NCBI RefSeq assembly: GCF_018873765.1
Contig: NC_057926.1
Location: 37,246,946 to 37,310,945 of the forward strand
Reading direction: 5' to 3'
Origin: Telopea speciosissima
Taxonomy: Eukaryota; Streptophyta; Magnoliopsida; Proteales; Proteaceae
Length of the DNA: 64,000 bases
Every line of letters begins with the position of its first letter. Position 1 is the stretch's first letter. Of this stretch, positions 23,391-33,861 are shown piece after piece. A program made the position numbers and the translations under genes. The notes under the pieces are model-generated. The model was given only the letters and a program-made list of their open reading frames with translations. It was not told the DNA's origin and did not search any database.

Positions 23391-24711
23391 TAATAAATGA
23401 TCCTCTTTCTATCAAAAAAAAAAAGAATAGAGAATATGGTTTGGATTAGCCAATTTTAAAATTATATTCTTAAACATTAAATATTCTCCCATCTAAGTCT
23501 ATGCATGCATACGATACTCCAACCACTACTTTGCACTCTCCTATAATCTCAAATTTCTGAAAGCTTGTTTACCTTAAACAAAAAAAAAAAAAAAAAAAAA
23601 ACCCTTAAAACTCTATTTTGTCTCTTGGCAAACTCTATTGCAGGTTGAATAATTACATGACATATTTTTATGGCATTTAGGAAAGGTTTCCCACCAAATA
23701 GAGACCGAGCAACGTTCTTCTTACCTAATAATAAATGATCCTCTTTTATCAAAAAAAAAAAAAAAGAATAGAGAATATGGTTTGGATTAGCCAATTTTCA
23801 AATAATATATTTAAACATTAAATACTCTTCCATATAAGTCTATCTCATTGTGCATGCATACGATACTCCAACCATTACTTTGCACTCTCCTGTAATCTCA
23901 AATTTCTTAAAGCTTGTTTACCTATAAATAAAAGAATTTCTTAATTAAAGCTCTTTTGTCTCTTGGCAAACTCTATTGCAGGTTGAATTATTACGTGACA
24001 TATTTTATGGCATTTAGAAAAGGTTTCCTAAATAGAGACCAAGCAACGCTTTTTTAAATAATAATAAATTATCCTCTTTCTTAAAAAAAAAAAAAGAATG
24101 GCGAATATGGTTTGGATTAGCCAATTTTCAAATAATATACTTAAATTTTAAATACTCTCCAATATAAGTCTATCTGTCTATGCATGCATACAATACTTCA
24201 ACCACTACTTTGCACTCGCCTATAATTTCAAATTTCTTAAAGCTTGTTTACCTAAACCAAAAGAATTTCTTAAAGCTCTATTTTGTCTCTTGGGAAACTC
24301 TATTGCAGGTTGAATTATTAGGTGACATATTTTTATGGCATTTAGGAAAGGTTTACCAAATAGAGACCAAGCAATGTTCTTTTTACCTAATAATAAAGTA
24401 TCTTTTTTCTATAAAAAAAAATTGAAAAAAAAAAGAAAAGAAAAGAATAGAGAATATGGTTTGGATTAACCAATTTTCAAATTATATACTTAAACATTTA
24501 AACAGTAAATATCCTCCCATATAAGTCTATGCATGCATACGATACTCCAACCACTACTTTGCACTCTCCTATAATCTCAAATTTCTTAAAGCTTGTTTAC
24601 CTAAAAAAAAGAATTTCTTAAAGCTCTATTTTGTCTCTTGGCAAACTCTATTGCCGGTTGAATTATTACGTGACATATTTTTATGACATTTAGGAAAAGT
24701 TTCCAAATAGA
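23366..24711. repeat. Tandem array of four ~335-bp units
   Basis: Units begin with ACCAAGCAACGTTCTTTTTACC or close variants at 23366, 23704, 24038 and 24366 and end near 24711 (spacing 338, 334, 328 and about 345). Each holds TAATAATAAA, a poly(A) run, AATATGGTTTGGATTA, TGCATGCATACGATACTCC, CTATTTTGTCTCTTGG and ATTGCAGGTTGAAT. Differences are mostly poly(A) length and point changes. Confidence 0.88.
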
Positions 24712-25649
24712 CCATATAGGAAAACCATCATTATACAAATTTAATTGTTTATCCCTTGAGTCTATCTCTTTCCTCCCCATTTGAAAAGACACATGTGCCT
24801 CTTTATTTTGAGGAGTCGAGAGATAGACACATGAGAATGCTAACGTAGGCCACACTCCCAGACAGAAAACTCTTCCCATAAATGTATTATAAAACAAATC
24901 TTCTAGAAAGTAATTTCAATATTGTATAATAGAAAACAAAAATGTTTTGTCTCATGATGTAACCCCGGTTGGTTACTCAGCCCTCCTTATTATAATAGGA
25001 AGGTGGTCTTTATTTGTCCCATAGGGTACAATTGGTATTACACACATAGTTAAGAAATTCCATACGTACAATCAGAGCTTTTTTTTTCCGTCTTATTTAG
25101 TGATTGAGGTTCCTCTAGTCTGCGATATGTAGACTATAAAACATGGTAGGTAGACATAGTTTTGCCACTTGGAATGATGATTTGATAATTTCGATCATCG
25201 AAGAAGATGATCTTAATTGCTCATGTGTCAAATTTGAGCTTCAAACCCTTTGTGCACCCCAAAGGTGGTCCATGTACCCTTTGGTATTTCTAGATTTTTC
25301 AATGCATTGTTTATCTTTTGCCGAACTCCATTGGGGTTGAAATTTGACATGTGGGCAGGGGCTTTTGGTCTATTTATCTACAAAATTTCAGTCTCATTCA
25401 ATCTGTCAAGTGGCAAATATTGGAATTTAGCTCGTCTCCAGGGAGGCATGTGCCCAGGGTATTACCAGGGGGCATCCAGCGGTTGAACTGTGCCGCACAA
25501 ATCTTGATGCATGCCTAGGGATGTGTGTGGTACAGCCCAATGGCTGGCAGCACCCTGGGTGTTCCCTGCTCCCTTGAGGCGATCCTGATCCCAAATATTG
25601 TGTGCAGACTAAGTAAAGTTACATGGCCTGTGCAAACCCGAAACCTCAA
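24712..25649. other. Intergenic
   Basis: No gene seen. About 25440-25580 has GC-rich words such as GGCATGTGCCCAGGG and GCACCCTGGGTG that could form inverted repeats, perhaps a decayed MITE. Confidence 0.4.
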
Positions 25650-26000
25650 TTAAGAGTGTCAATTGGTTCAGTTTCAATTTATTGATTCAGTTCAAGATAC
25701 AATATAAACAAACCAAAACTGAATAGATTTAAAAACCTAAAGCCAAAACTGAACCGATTCAGTTCAGTTCTTATTTGATTTTCATGTATTCAGCTTAATG
25801 TGGTTCTTATATGGTTTTGAAAATTCAGTTCAACCCATTTATTTTTATTCGGTTCGCATTAAGTTTTTGGTTCCATTTTTTAGTTTAGGTTCAGTTAGCT
25901 AGTTCGATTGGGTTTAAACCAACAGTTAGACTTTAAAACCAAGTCAATTTGAATTTTGTTCCAAATCAAACCGATTCGATTCAATTTTTAACAACTGATT
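25650..26000. repeat. AACCGATTCAGTTCAG-rich dispersed repeat
   Basis: Dense in TCAGTT/AACTGA and AACCGA words, the same style as 85-235, 870-985, 26505-26745, 30345-30460 and 33440-33620. No open frame is meaningful. Probably a degenerate family of non-autonomous elements. Confidence 0.45.
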
Positions 26001-26073
26001 TAAGCCTTAACTGATCAACCAAGTGGTGGATATTAGGTTTGACCATCTAACATTTTATGGTCTTACTACTAGT

Positions 26074-26342
26074 AGGGATGTAAACGGATCGGATTCGGCT
26101 CGAATGGTGCTATATCCGCATCCGCATCCGATTAGTTTTTGGACGGATTCGGATAGTGCTAAACGGATACGGACACGGATATGGATCGAATATTTTATTC
26201 GTTTACTTGTAAATATAGCTTTTTGGATAGCTATAGCCTATCCGTATCCGCATCCATTTAGCTTTGAGACGAATTCGGAAAGTACTAAACGGATACGAAC
26301 ACGGATATGGAAACGGATTTCGACTATTCATTTACACCCCTA
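26074..26342. mobile_element. Mutator-like MITE, TGTAAACGGAT family, copy 1
   Basis: A 269-bp element starting AGGGATGTAAACGG and ending TTTACACCCCTA, packed with ATCCGNATCCG/CGGATACGGA words in both orientations. Flanks ACTACTAGT (26065-26073) and ACTACTAAA (26343-26351) match 7 of 9. The copy at 39408-39676 has exactly the same length and a perfect 9-bp duplication. Confidence 0.75.
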
Positions 26343-27334
26343 ACTACTAAATACTCCCTTTTGCTATGACTTTAAGATGAAAAAAAAGAAAAAAGAAAAT
26401 AGGGCAAATAGATGGGTTTCGGATGGATGGCGAGCTGGCTTTAGATGGGTTTGAGCTGGGCTTAAAGGGTTTAATTATAGACAAGTTCCAGATTAGTATG
26501 TTAAGAATCAGACCGATCCAATTGAACCGATCAAATCGAATTGATCGATTGAACTCATTATCGGTTCAGTATTAATTTTGAATTTTAGAAACTGTTAAAA
26601 GGTCAAAACAACTGGACCGACCATTAAACCAGACTGATAACAAATTGAAACTAATCGGACCGATAGATATTGATTCTCGATTTGATTTTTATTGACTGAA
26701 CACCTTGTTGGTCTGATTCGAATTGACTTGGTATATAAGAAACAGATTGAAACCATACTGAATCAACTATTTGACATCTCTCTATTCTGGATAACATACA
26801 AGTCTTATGATGTGAATGTTGGTAATGCCAACCATAATTCTCATGAAAAGCACACCAGTCATAATTCACATGAAAAGCACACCAGTCTGCCCTGTGTAAG
26901 TAGTTACTGGACCGTCAAGTAAAACTCGTTGGAAGAGAAATACATTTGTAGTGAAAAGGTACAAGGAAATTATTTACTTAATCTTTGTGTCTCATAAAAG
27001 AAAATTCATTGGTTTGTTGATTCAATATAATTACATCTTAATATAACAAAGAATTCAAAGGATGACAAACTGGAACAATGCTGCTCTTCATATGGTTTCC
27101 AGTTCCATCATATCTTACTAGAAGAAAGTGAGACATTGGAGTAAACTAAAGAAATGATATTTGAACTAAAGATCTATACAGCTTATGAAAGTCATTGCAT
27201 ATAGTATGGTAGAATTCCTCAGTCAGCCATGAGTTTAGTATGATGGAATTGTCGAGGCATTGTCGTCCCCTGCAATATTTTTGTTTAGGTTCATGGATTT
27301 CTCGCTGTAATCCGTTGAGGATAGAAAAAAAAAA
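26343..27334. other. Intergenic
   Basis: Contains an AACCGA-type repeat (26505-26745) and a short direct duplication around 26840-26885 (CATGAAAAGCACACCAGTC twice). No gene is recognised. Confidence 0.4.
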
Positions 27335-27530
27335 GGGAAATTTACAAATACCCCCTGTGGTATGGGTTTATTATCGATGCATCCATCTGTATGTACTCTT
27401 TACTTGTACCTCCTCTACTTTTTATATTAATTGATAAGTTAGTCCAAACCGTTAACTTTGGACAAAAAACATTAGAATTTTAACTGAACTGACCATATTG
27501 TCCTTTCAACTATGAACCCTTCCCAATCCG
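27335..27530. mobile_element. Probable left arm of a Pack-type TIR element
   Basis: Begins GGGAAATTTACAAATACC, almost the same as the left end of the element at 62476 (GGGAAATTTGCATATACC). It continues with phrases shared with the other arms here (GTACCTCCTC, AAACCGTTAACTTTGGAC, CATATTGTCC, CCCTTCCCAATC). It ends about 70 bp before the broken PB1 gene. No matching right arm was found downstream, so this is a half-element. Confidence 0.5.
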
Positions 27531-27603
27531 AAAGAAGACGAACTGAGAGGCGGTGTCGCTAGTTCTGGCTTGAGTCTCAAAACTCTCAACCCATTCGTTG
27601 CCG

Positions 27604-28397
27604 ATGGAGAATCACATTTATTCTTCCTACCCAGATTCTGGTGACTCCTCTCCCCGATCGCGTGAGATCGACCTAGAGAATGCTACCTGGGACGAGCCTC
27701 CTAATTACAAGGTGAAATTCATGTGCAGCTATGGTGGCAAGATCCCGCCTCGCACTCAAGATAACCAGCTCACTTACATCGGCAGTGACACCAAGATCCT
27801 CGTTGTTGACCGCAACATCAGATTCTCCGGCATCATCTCAAAGCTTTCTAACCTCGACGCCGAGGTCTGCTTCAAGTACCGGCTCCCAGGTGAAGACATT
27901 GACGCCCTTATCTCCGTCACCACCGACGAGGATCTCGAGCACATGATCGAGTATGACCGTCTTCACCGCGCCTCTGCTAAGCCTGCTCGTCTTCGCCTCT
28001 TCCTCTTACCAATCAACCCTCCTACTTCCGCTAAGCCCAAAGTCGACTGGTTCGTCGACGCATTGAATTCCTTGCCTATGCAATCTCTCAATGGCACTTC
28101 CCCCCTACGGCAGCCGCCAAGCAAACCAACCCTAATTTTCTCTTTGGATTGGATAAAGGATCAACACCACCAGTTCCGACTGCTGCTAATTTGCAAGAAT
28201 CTACCTCGGAAACGGCGGTTTCAGAGGTACCTCCTATCGAAATTTCCTCCCTATTAGATTCGAATAGAGATCCTATGCTTGAACCAAGCCAGAACCAACG
28301 CCACAGCCTCTCCGTTCTTCTTCCTTTTCAAACTAAGGGCATCATATACCACATATGCAACACAGCCTGCTACAACCAAGAACTGAGAGAACCTTGA
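27604..28397 (+). pseudogene. PB1-domain protein, frameshifted and 3'-truncated
   Basis: The ATG at 27604 opens a frame with a full PB1 domain at about residues 35-135 (KVKFMCSYGGKIPPR, DTKILVVDRNIRFS, KYRLPGEDIDALISVTTDEDLEHMI), like plant PB1 proteins of the At5g64430/At5g09620 type. After NGTSP at about residue 165, in a run of six C near 28099-28105, the family-like sequence (TNPNFLFGLDKG, then PPVPTAANLQ) continues in another frame. The original frame runs 30 more missense codons to a stop at 28255-28257. The second frame stops at 28397 with no similarity after about MLEPSQNQ, so more than half of the usual length of about 500 aa is missing. A sequencing error could explain the frameshift but not the truncation. 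Just upstream lies a TIR-like arm, so it may be a captured gene fragment. Confidence 0.78.
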
Positions 28398-29200
28398 AGA
28401 CCAATCAAACCACAGTTCAGTTGGATCAATCACTAGTTCGGCTAGTGCACACAATAACCCTCTTATTGAGGTTTGGTTTAACTACATTTAACCCTCTCAT
28501 GGACAGCTCAGAAGTTAGATACATATATAGAGAAGAATAAAGACAGTAAAGTTACAAGAGGAAGGTAATCACCTATGTTTTTAATCCATTTTAGCATCAG
28601 GAACACAACTATACACCAATTACGGTCCTTGCCAAATAAAATAACACAATCCAAATTTCTTATATATATTGGATGGATGAAGAGCCATGTGCCATGCACA
28701 TGCAGGACAAAATATCCTACGTTCTTTAATATTTATGCAGATGGTAAGGGCATATGCAGTAGCAGAGGGCTTAATTGATAGGGAAAAGGTAAGAAAACAA
28801 GGATGCATGTCACTTCTTTTCCCTTTGTGCTTGGGTATGTGTATGAACAAATTGTTGTATTATAGAAATTAAGTTCAGGCCAGTACAGCTCTTATACGAT
28901 AAAAATGCATTTGGCAGTGAATGTGGCAAACAATAAATTTCCTTACTAGGAAAAAATTACCAATAATGCAAGAACAAGAATCAATTGTAGTCACAACCGA
29001 CAAGACACTAACATCAGCTATGAGATGAAAATGGAGAACAATAAAAAGCTAACAGCAAGAGCTAGCATCAGCTACATGAACAGACTTTTCTGCCCAAAAA
29101 AAGGGTCTAATCTTCTGGATCCAAGAAGGCTTATCATACATAAAGCAATATTTGTAATAACATAAAACTGATGACCTATCATACATAAAGCAATATTTGT
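28398..29200. other. Intergenic, nothing recognised
   Basis: AT-rich; no domain, RNA gene or repeat that I can support. May be cargo of the putative element starting at 27335. Confidence 0.4.
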
Positions 29201-29480
29201 CTCAAGAGTGTAATGCCAATTTAATTTCCATTTACAATACATAGTCTTTCATATAATCTGATGACCTATCAATTTTAAATTGTTCCAACCATTTCTATAG
29301 GTGGATATATCCACCTCAAGAGTGTAATGACAATTTAATTTCCCTTAAACATATAAAGTCTTTCATATAATCTGAATCTATCAAATTTAAGATGTTCAAA
29401 CCATTTCTTTAAGTACACCTATCCACCTCAAGAGTGTAATACTGTAATGCCATTATCATTGCCCTTAAAAATATAAAGAT
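29201..29480. repeat. ~113-bp tandem repeat, about 2.5 units
   Basis: CTCAAGAGTGTAATGNCAATTTAATTTCC recurs at 29201, 29315 and (shortened) 29427, with TATAAAGTCTTTCATATAATCTGA and CCATTTCTNTA inside the units. Confidence 0.75.
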
Positions 29481-30679
29481 ATAGAGAGCCAGACAGAGAA
29501 CAAATGGAGTATACCTGCTCTTCAGAGCTCTGGATCTCAAAATAGGGGATATTGGGTCTTCTCGCTGCACGAGGAAACGAATCTGCAACCAGCAATTGGG
29601 GGAACTTACTATTAAAGACAAATCGAAAAGGGTTATTCCACTTAAGAACCCTAATAAATTACAGATAAAGAGAGCAAGAACAGCAAATGGAGAATACTAA
29701 TACCTGCTATTGAGACCTCTCAATCTCCACCAACGGTGGTTAGAATCGATCAACCACCACCTCTATACACGGTCTTCTCGCTAGCTGAAGAACGTCTTCC
29801 TAGCGAAAGTAGAACGAAGGTCAAAAATCGTTTTCATTTCCTCATTACCCTTAAGTCATTTTCATTACAGGTGGTACCTTTATCATTAGACTAATCAAGT
29901 ACAATTAGTACCAACGGTTCAGATTGCAGACACAATAAATCAACGGCTCACATTGATCCGTTGAGCTTAACGTTGCGTTTAAATCAAATGAGGGTTGCGC
30001 TGCGACCACTCAAACAATTTTCCTTTTTTTACTCAATCTGTGGATCCCATGATCATTATCATCCTCTTCTTTCCTACCCCACCCCCTGTTCTTCATGTTT
30101 CCCTACACCCTCCCTCCCTGTTCTTTCTGCCCGCTCTACGAAGAGGACGATAAAGAAAAAGCTCTTTCCTACTCTTAGAACAAACATCAAACAAAACACG
30201 AACAAAAAAACAAAAACAGAGCAAGATGACATGGAGATTTAACATGATTCACATTACATACACGAGCAAAGCTAAAATGTTTTACTATGTAAATCAAAGA
30301 AAGTTACAATGGAGATCTCTCAAGAACACCCCAAGCTAAGATGTTTATTCGGTTTGGTTTTGAGTCTGATATATGGTTATTTAATTCGGTTCAATTTCGA
30401 TTTTATGTCAAGACTCGTCGATTTGAACTGAAATCGAACCAAATACCACACTTATTACAAAACCCTATATCTTTTATTTTTTATTTTTTTTGGGTAAATG
30501 GTGAATAATAAGTATCCAAAACAGTATAACAGCAAAATCAAAAAACCTCTTTGTTTTTTTTGGTAACGCTTTAACACTCTAACCGAATGGTCTTTCATAT
30601 TCCATTTTCCAGTTTTCAGCAATTCCACTATTTCCCTTTCTCGGTTTCTCTTTTCTATTTTATTATTATTATTATGGGG
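29481..30679. other. Intergenic with possible exon-like minus-strand pieces
   Basis: On the minus strand two pieces are bounded by splice-like signals: about 29584-29518 (CAG|ATTCGTTTCC...GAGCAG|GTATAC) and a second ending near 29704 (CAATAGCAG|GTATTAG). Both read short frames without a recognisable domain. They could be gene scraps. An AACCGA-type repeat follows at 30345-30460. Confidence 0.25.
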
Positions 30680-31507
30680 TTTTTTTCACTTACCTCCCCT
30701 TAGGTTTGCTTTAATTATGAAAACATCCTTCAATTTTGAAAAATTCTGTATGTTACCCTAAAGTTCTTAAAAGTTAACCCACACCCCCATTCCATTAGTT
30801 TAGGTCTAACGGGGTTAAAAACAAGGGATGAACTGACAAAAATACCTTTCTAAGAAAAAAAATTAAAAAATCCTGCAGCTCATCTTCTCCAAATCGCTTT
30901 GTAGGTTTTGTAAGAAACACTGGACTTCTGGGGGACAGCAAGATATTGTCCTGTGTTTTAATGGGTTTCCTTTCTGAGCTTTGTGATTTTGATTGGAGTT
31001 GACCCCTAAAATTTCAAATTTAGGGTTTCGCTGATTTAAAATTTCTTAATCGTGCGAAGGAGACCATGCCATAACAACTTTTGACGTTTTCTCTTCCACA
31101 ACAAAGTGGAACTGTCTTTAATCGCAGCACTCACTTGCAAGAGAAGCATCCTAGATGACTAACGCCACTTTGTTCATTACTGATATACCCATTAAAGAAT
31201 ATAAACAGGATGGATTTAATCTGAATGGCAACTTCATTGTGTCAGCTAAGGGACCTCACAGAAGTGAGGCAAGCCAAATGATAACTCGTTTTGAGAAGAT
31301 GAGTTACAGGTTTGTTTTTGTTTTTATTTCTTAGAAGAGCATTTTTGTCAGTTTACCTCTTTTTTTTAATACTATTAAACGTAAACTAACGGAATGGGGG
31401 TGTGTCTTAACTTTTAAGAACCTCAGGAGGACACGTAGAATTTTCAAAACTGAGGGATGTTTTTATAATTAAAGCAAACCTCAGGTAGGGGAGGTATGTG
31501 AAAAAAA
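30680..31507. mobile_element. Pack-type TIR element 1 (828 bp, ~215-bp arms)
   Basis: The left arm (30680-30897) and right arm (31293-31507) are inverted copies: TTTTTTTCACTTACCTCCCC against GGGGAGGTATGTGAAAAAAA, with matching GGTTTGCTTTAATTAT, TTTTGAAAA and GTTCTTAAAAGTTAA. The arm ends internally with CTCATCTTCTCCAAA. The 395-bp interior (about 30898-31292) is different sequence; it includes a short plus-strand frame from 31157 (MTNATLFITDIPIKEYK...) that I do not recognise. No target-site duplication is evident. Confidence 0.7.
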
Positions 31508-31539
31508 GTTTTAGTCATTTACTTCAAGTTTTCAACTCC

Positions 31540-33430
31540 GGAGCCACATCCTCTACTTCCAAAACTCTTACTTCCATTCTACTTCCGTGAGCTTATGATG
31601 CGCCACCTGGCCTGACATGCATCCAAGGGTTGAGATTAAAAAAATTCAAAATATTTTGAAAACCATATGAGATGGTTGTTTAAACCACCTTGAACTTCAA
31701 ACCAAACCCACCTGACCGGTTCGGTTCATCAACCCAAACCCATGTCACTCAAACTAAACCCAAACCTCTCTCAGTTTCAGAATCCCACGTGGATCATTGC
31801 AAATGGGTGCTTGAAGGAAAACATTAGAAGAAATAAATCGAAGGAGATCCCTAAGACTGGGAGTGGGATCATCAAACAGGTTTTCAGAGGTAAGGTTCGA
31901 AGGTATAAACAGGGTTCTTCTTTCCGCCTCAACGTCCGTTGAAGAAGAACCCTCCTGCCGGAGTAGTTCTCAGGGAGATGACATGAAATCCAAACTCAAC
32001 AGCACGAGATCCAAAGAAGCAGTACCTAAACAACAAGGCCCAGATTAATGGATCTCGCTCAACCCAGCAGATGCATTACTCTTTAATCCAGAGCTCGAGA
32101 TCACAGAGTTTTCATTTGCATCCAACGAAGCGAAAAAGTTCTCTTTCCAATAAAAAGTACTTAGCAGTGATGAACATTGAAGGAAGACTTAAAAAGGAAA
32201 AATCCAATGAAGCGAAAAAGTTCTCTTTCAATGCCTTGTGCATCACATTCTCTTAATCCAGCGTTTAACTGTTGCTGTGTTGCGACCCTCAAATCTCATT
32301 CTTAATTTGTTTTCTATTTGAGTTTTTTTTCCATGATGGGAGAAAATCCTGCACTTTTTATTTGACTTGGTTTCAATTTATTTGGCCATGTTATTGATCA
32401 TTAAAGTTCAAAAGATCATATTAAATCTGAGATTGCTGGAAGATTTGGCAATCCATCTCTTGATTCATTCCATCATCTATGTTTTGCCGAAACGGAAGAA
32501 CAAGCTGCATTTATTTTTGTTCTATCTCTTGACCAGATGGTGACATAAAAACGCAGGGGATATCATTGAGAGACTTCTTAGATCTAGGATTTTTCCCATT
32601 AAAAGATTTCGTCGCCTGTGAAAATTACATGGCTTGATGACATGCAAGCTTTCGTTATGTAGTGCCTTTTCCAGAAGTCTTGCTTCAATCCATTGAGAGC
32701 TTCTGTTCGTCTCTCTCTCTCTCTCTATCTTTCTTTCTTATTTGGTCCTCTGTTCTACTGTGTGTGTGCGAGAGAGTCCTTGCTCTGTAACCAATCAAGC
32801 TCCTTTCCTGCGTTTTAAGGTAACCATATGTTTCCACAGCGAGGTGAGGCTGGAGAGAGGAGAGGAGTGAGAGAGGAAGGGGAAATCCGCAATGAGAGAT
32901 GGAGGGGTGGAATGGCGGGTGAGGAAGAGAGAAGAGAGGATATTATTGGGATTGATTAGGGTGAAATTTGGGCTGCATATAGTTTTACGGCAGCATTAAG
33001 TCTTAATTTCCTACCGGTGTATCGGTTTTTTTTTTTGTTTGAGCTGCATATATATATAGTACCCATCATTGAATTCCTTTTTGTCCATCCATTGTGAGGA
33101 CGAGGCGTTCAGCTTAACCAAACCTACAAACGCCATGGCTGGCGCTGCCAACTAAACAGATCGACAAGAAGTTTGGGTTTGGATTTCTCATAAAGTGAAA
33201 TGGATTGGGTTAGGGTTTGGATTTTTGTTTTGGTTTGATGTGTTTGAGAACCAGTTGAGTAGGTTTGGTTTGGGGTTCAAGATGGTTCAAACAATCATCT
33301 CATGTGGTTTTCAAAATATTTTGAATTTTTTTAATCTCAACCGTTGGATGCATGTCAGGCCAGGTGGCGCATTATAAGCTCACAGAAGTAGGATGGAAGT
33401 AAGAGTTTTGGAAGTAGAGGATGTGGATCC
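31540..33430. mobile_element. Pack-type Mutator-like element 2 (1891 bp)
   Basis: Inverted arms of about 200 bp: CCACATCCTCTACTTCC at the left and GGAAGTAGAGGATGTGG at the right, with matching GCCACCTGGCCTGACATGC, TCAAAATATTTTGAA and CATCNAAGGTTTGG-type interior. Flanks TTCAACTCC (31531-31539) and TTCAACTCT (33431-33439) form a 9-bp duplication with one mismatch, as in the Mutator superfamily. The 1.4-kb interior has an open frame at 31742-31942 (61 codons beyond the arm) and pyrimidine-rich UTR-like sequence near 32705-32760. I do not recognise the source genes. The element starts 32 bp after element 1 ends. Confidence 0.8.
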
Positions 33431-33439
33431 TTCAACTCT

Positions 33440-33861
33440 TCTAGTAGGTTGGAAACTGAATTTGACCCAAATTGGAACCATATTTGGAAACCGAATTAGA
33501 ACCGGAACCAAACCGAACCGAGTAGGTTCAGATTTGGTTGGCAATCCCAGAACCGATTCGATTTTTCAGTTCGGTTTCAAATCACACCCACAAGGCATGG
33601 AACCGAATCGGTCTGAACTACTACTCCCTCATTTATGATACACATCCCACTCCCATTAATGCTCACGATGAAGAAATACCTCTTTTGCCGCAGGTGAAGG
33701 AAAAAACCACCCCATGAGATACACAAGTGAACCATCTTGTTTGAAAATCTTCTACTTAGACAACTCGAATTTTTACACTGGAATGCAAACATATATGTTT
33801 AAAGTTGTGATTTATTTACCATTACTTGATAAAGTACTCAAGTCAATCATCAGGGTTCCTA
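33440..33861. other. Intergenic / 3' side of ADH-like gene
   Basis: 33440-33620 is AACCGA-rich dispersed repeat. The remainder is AT-rich and includes the presumed 3' UTR of the ADH-like gene on the minus strand. Confidence 0.45.

Noticed and set aside
23366-24711. Regularly spaced repeats resembling a CRISPR array
   Set aside because: Units are ~335 bp and homologous throughout, in a plant genome; they are simple tandem duplicates.
27604-28257. Taking the 219-codon PB1 frame as an intact small PB1 protein
   Set aside because: Family-like sequence continues in another frame right after the C run, so the end of this frame is out-of-frame translation.
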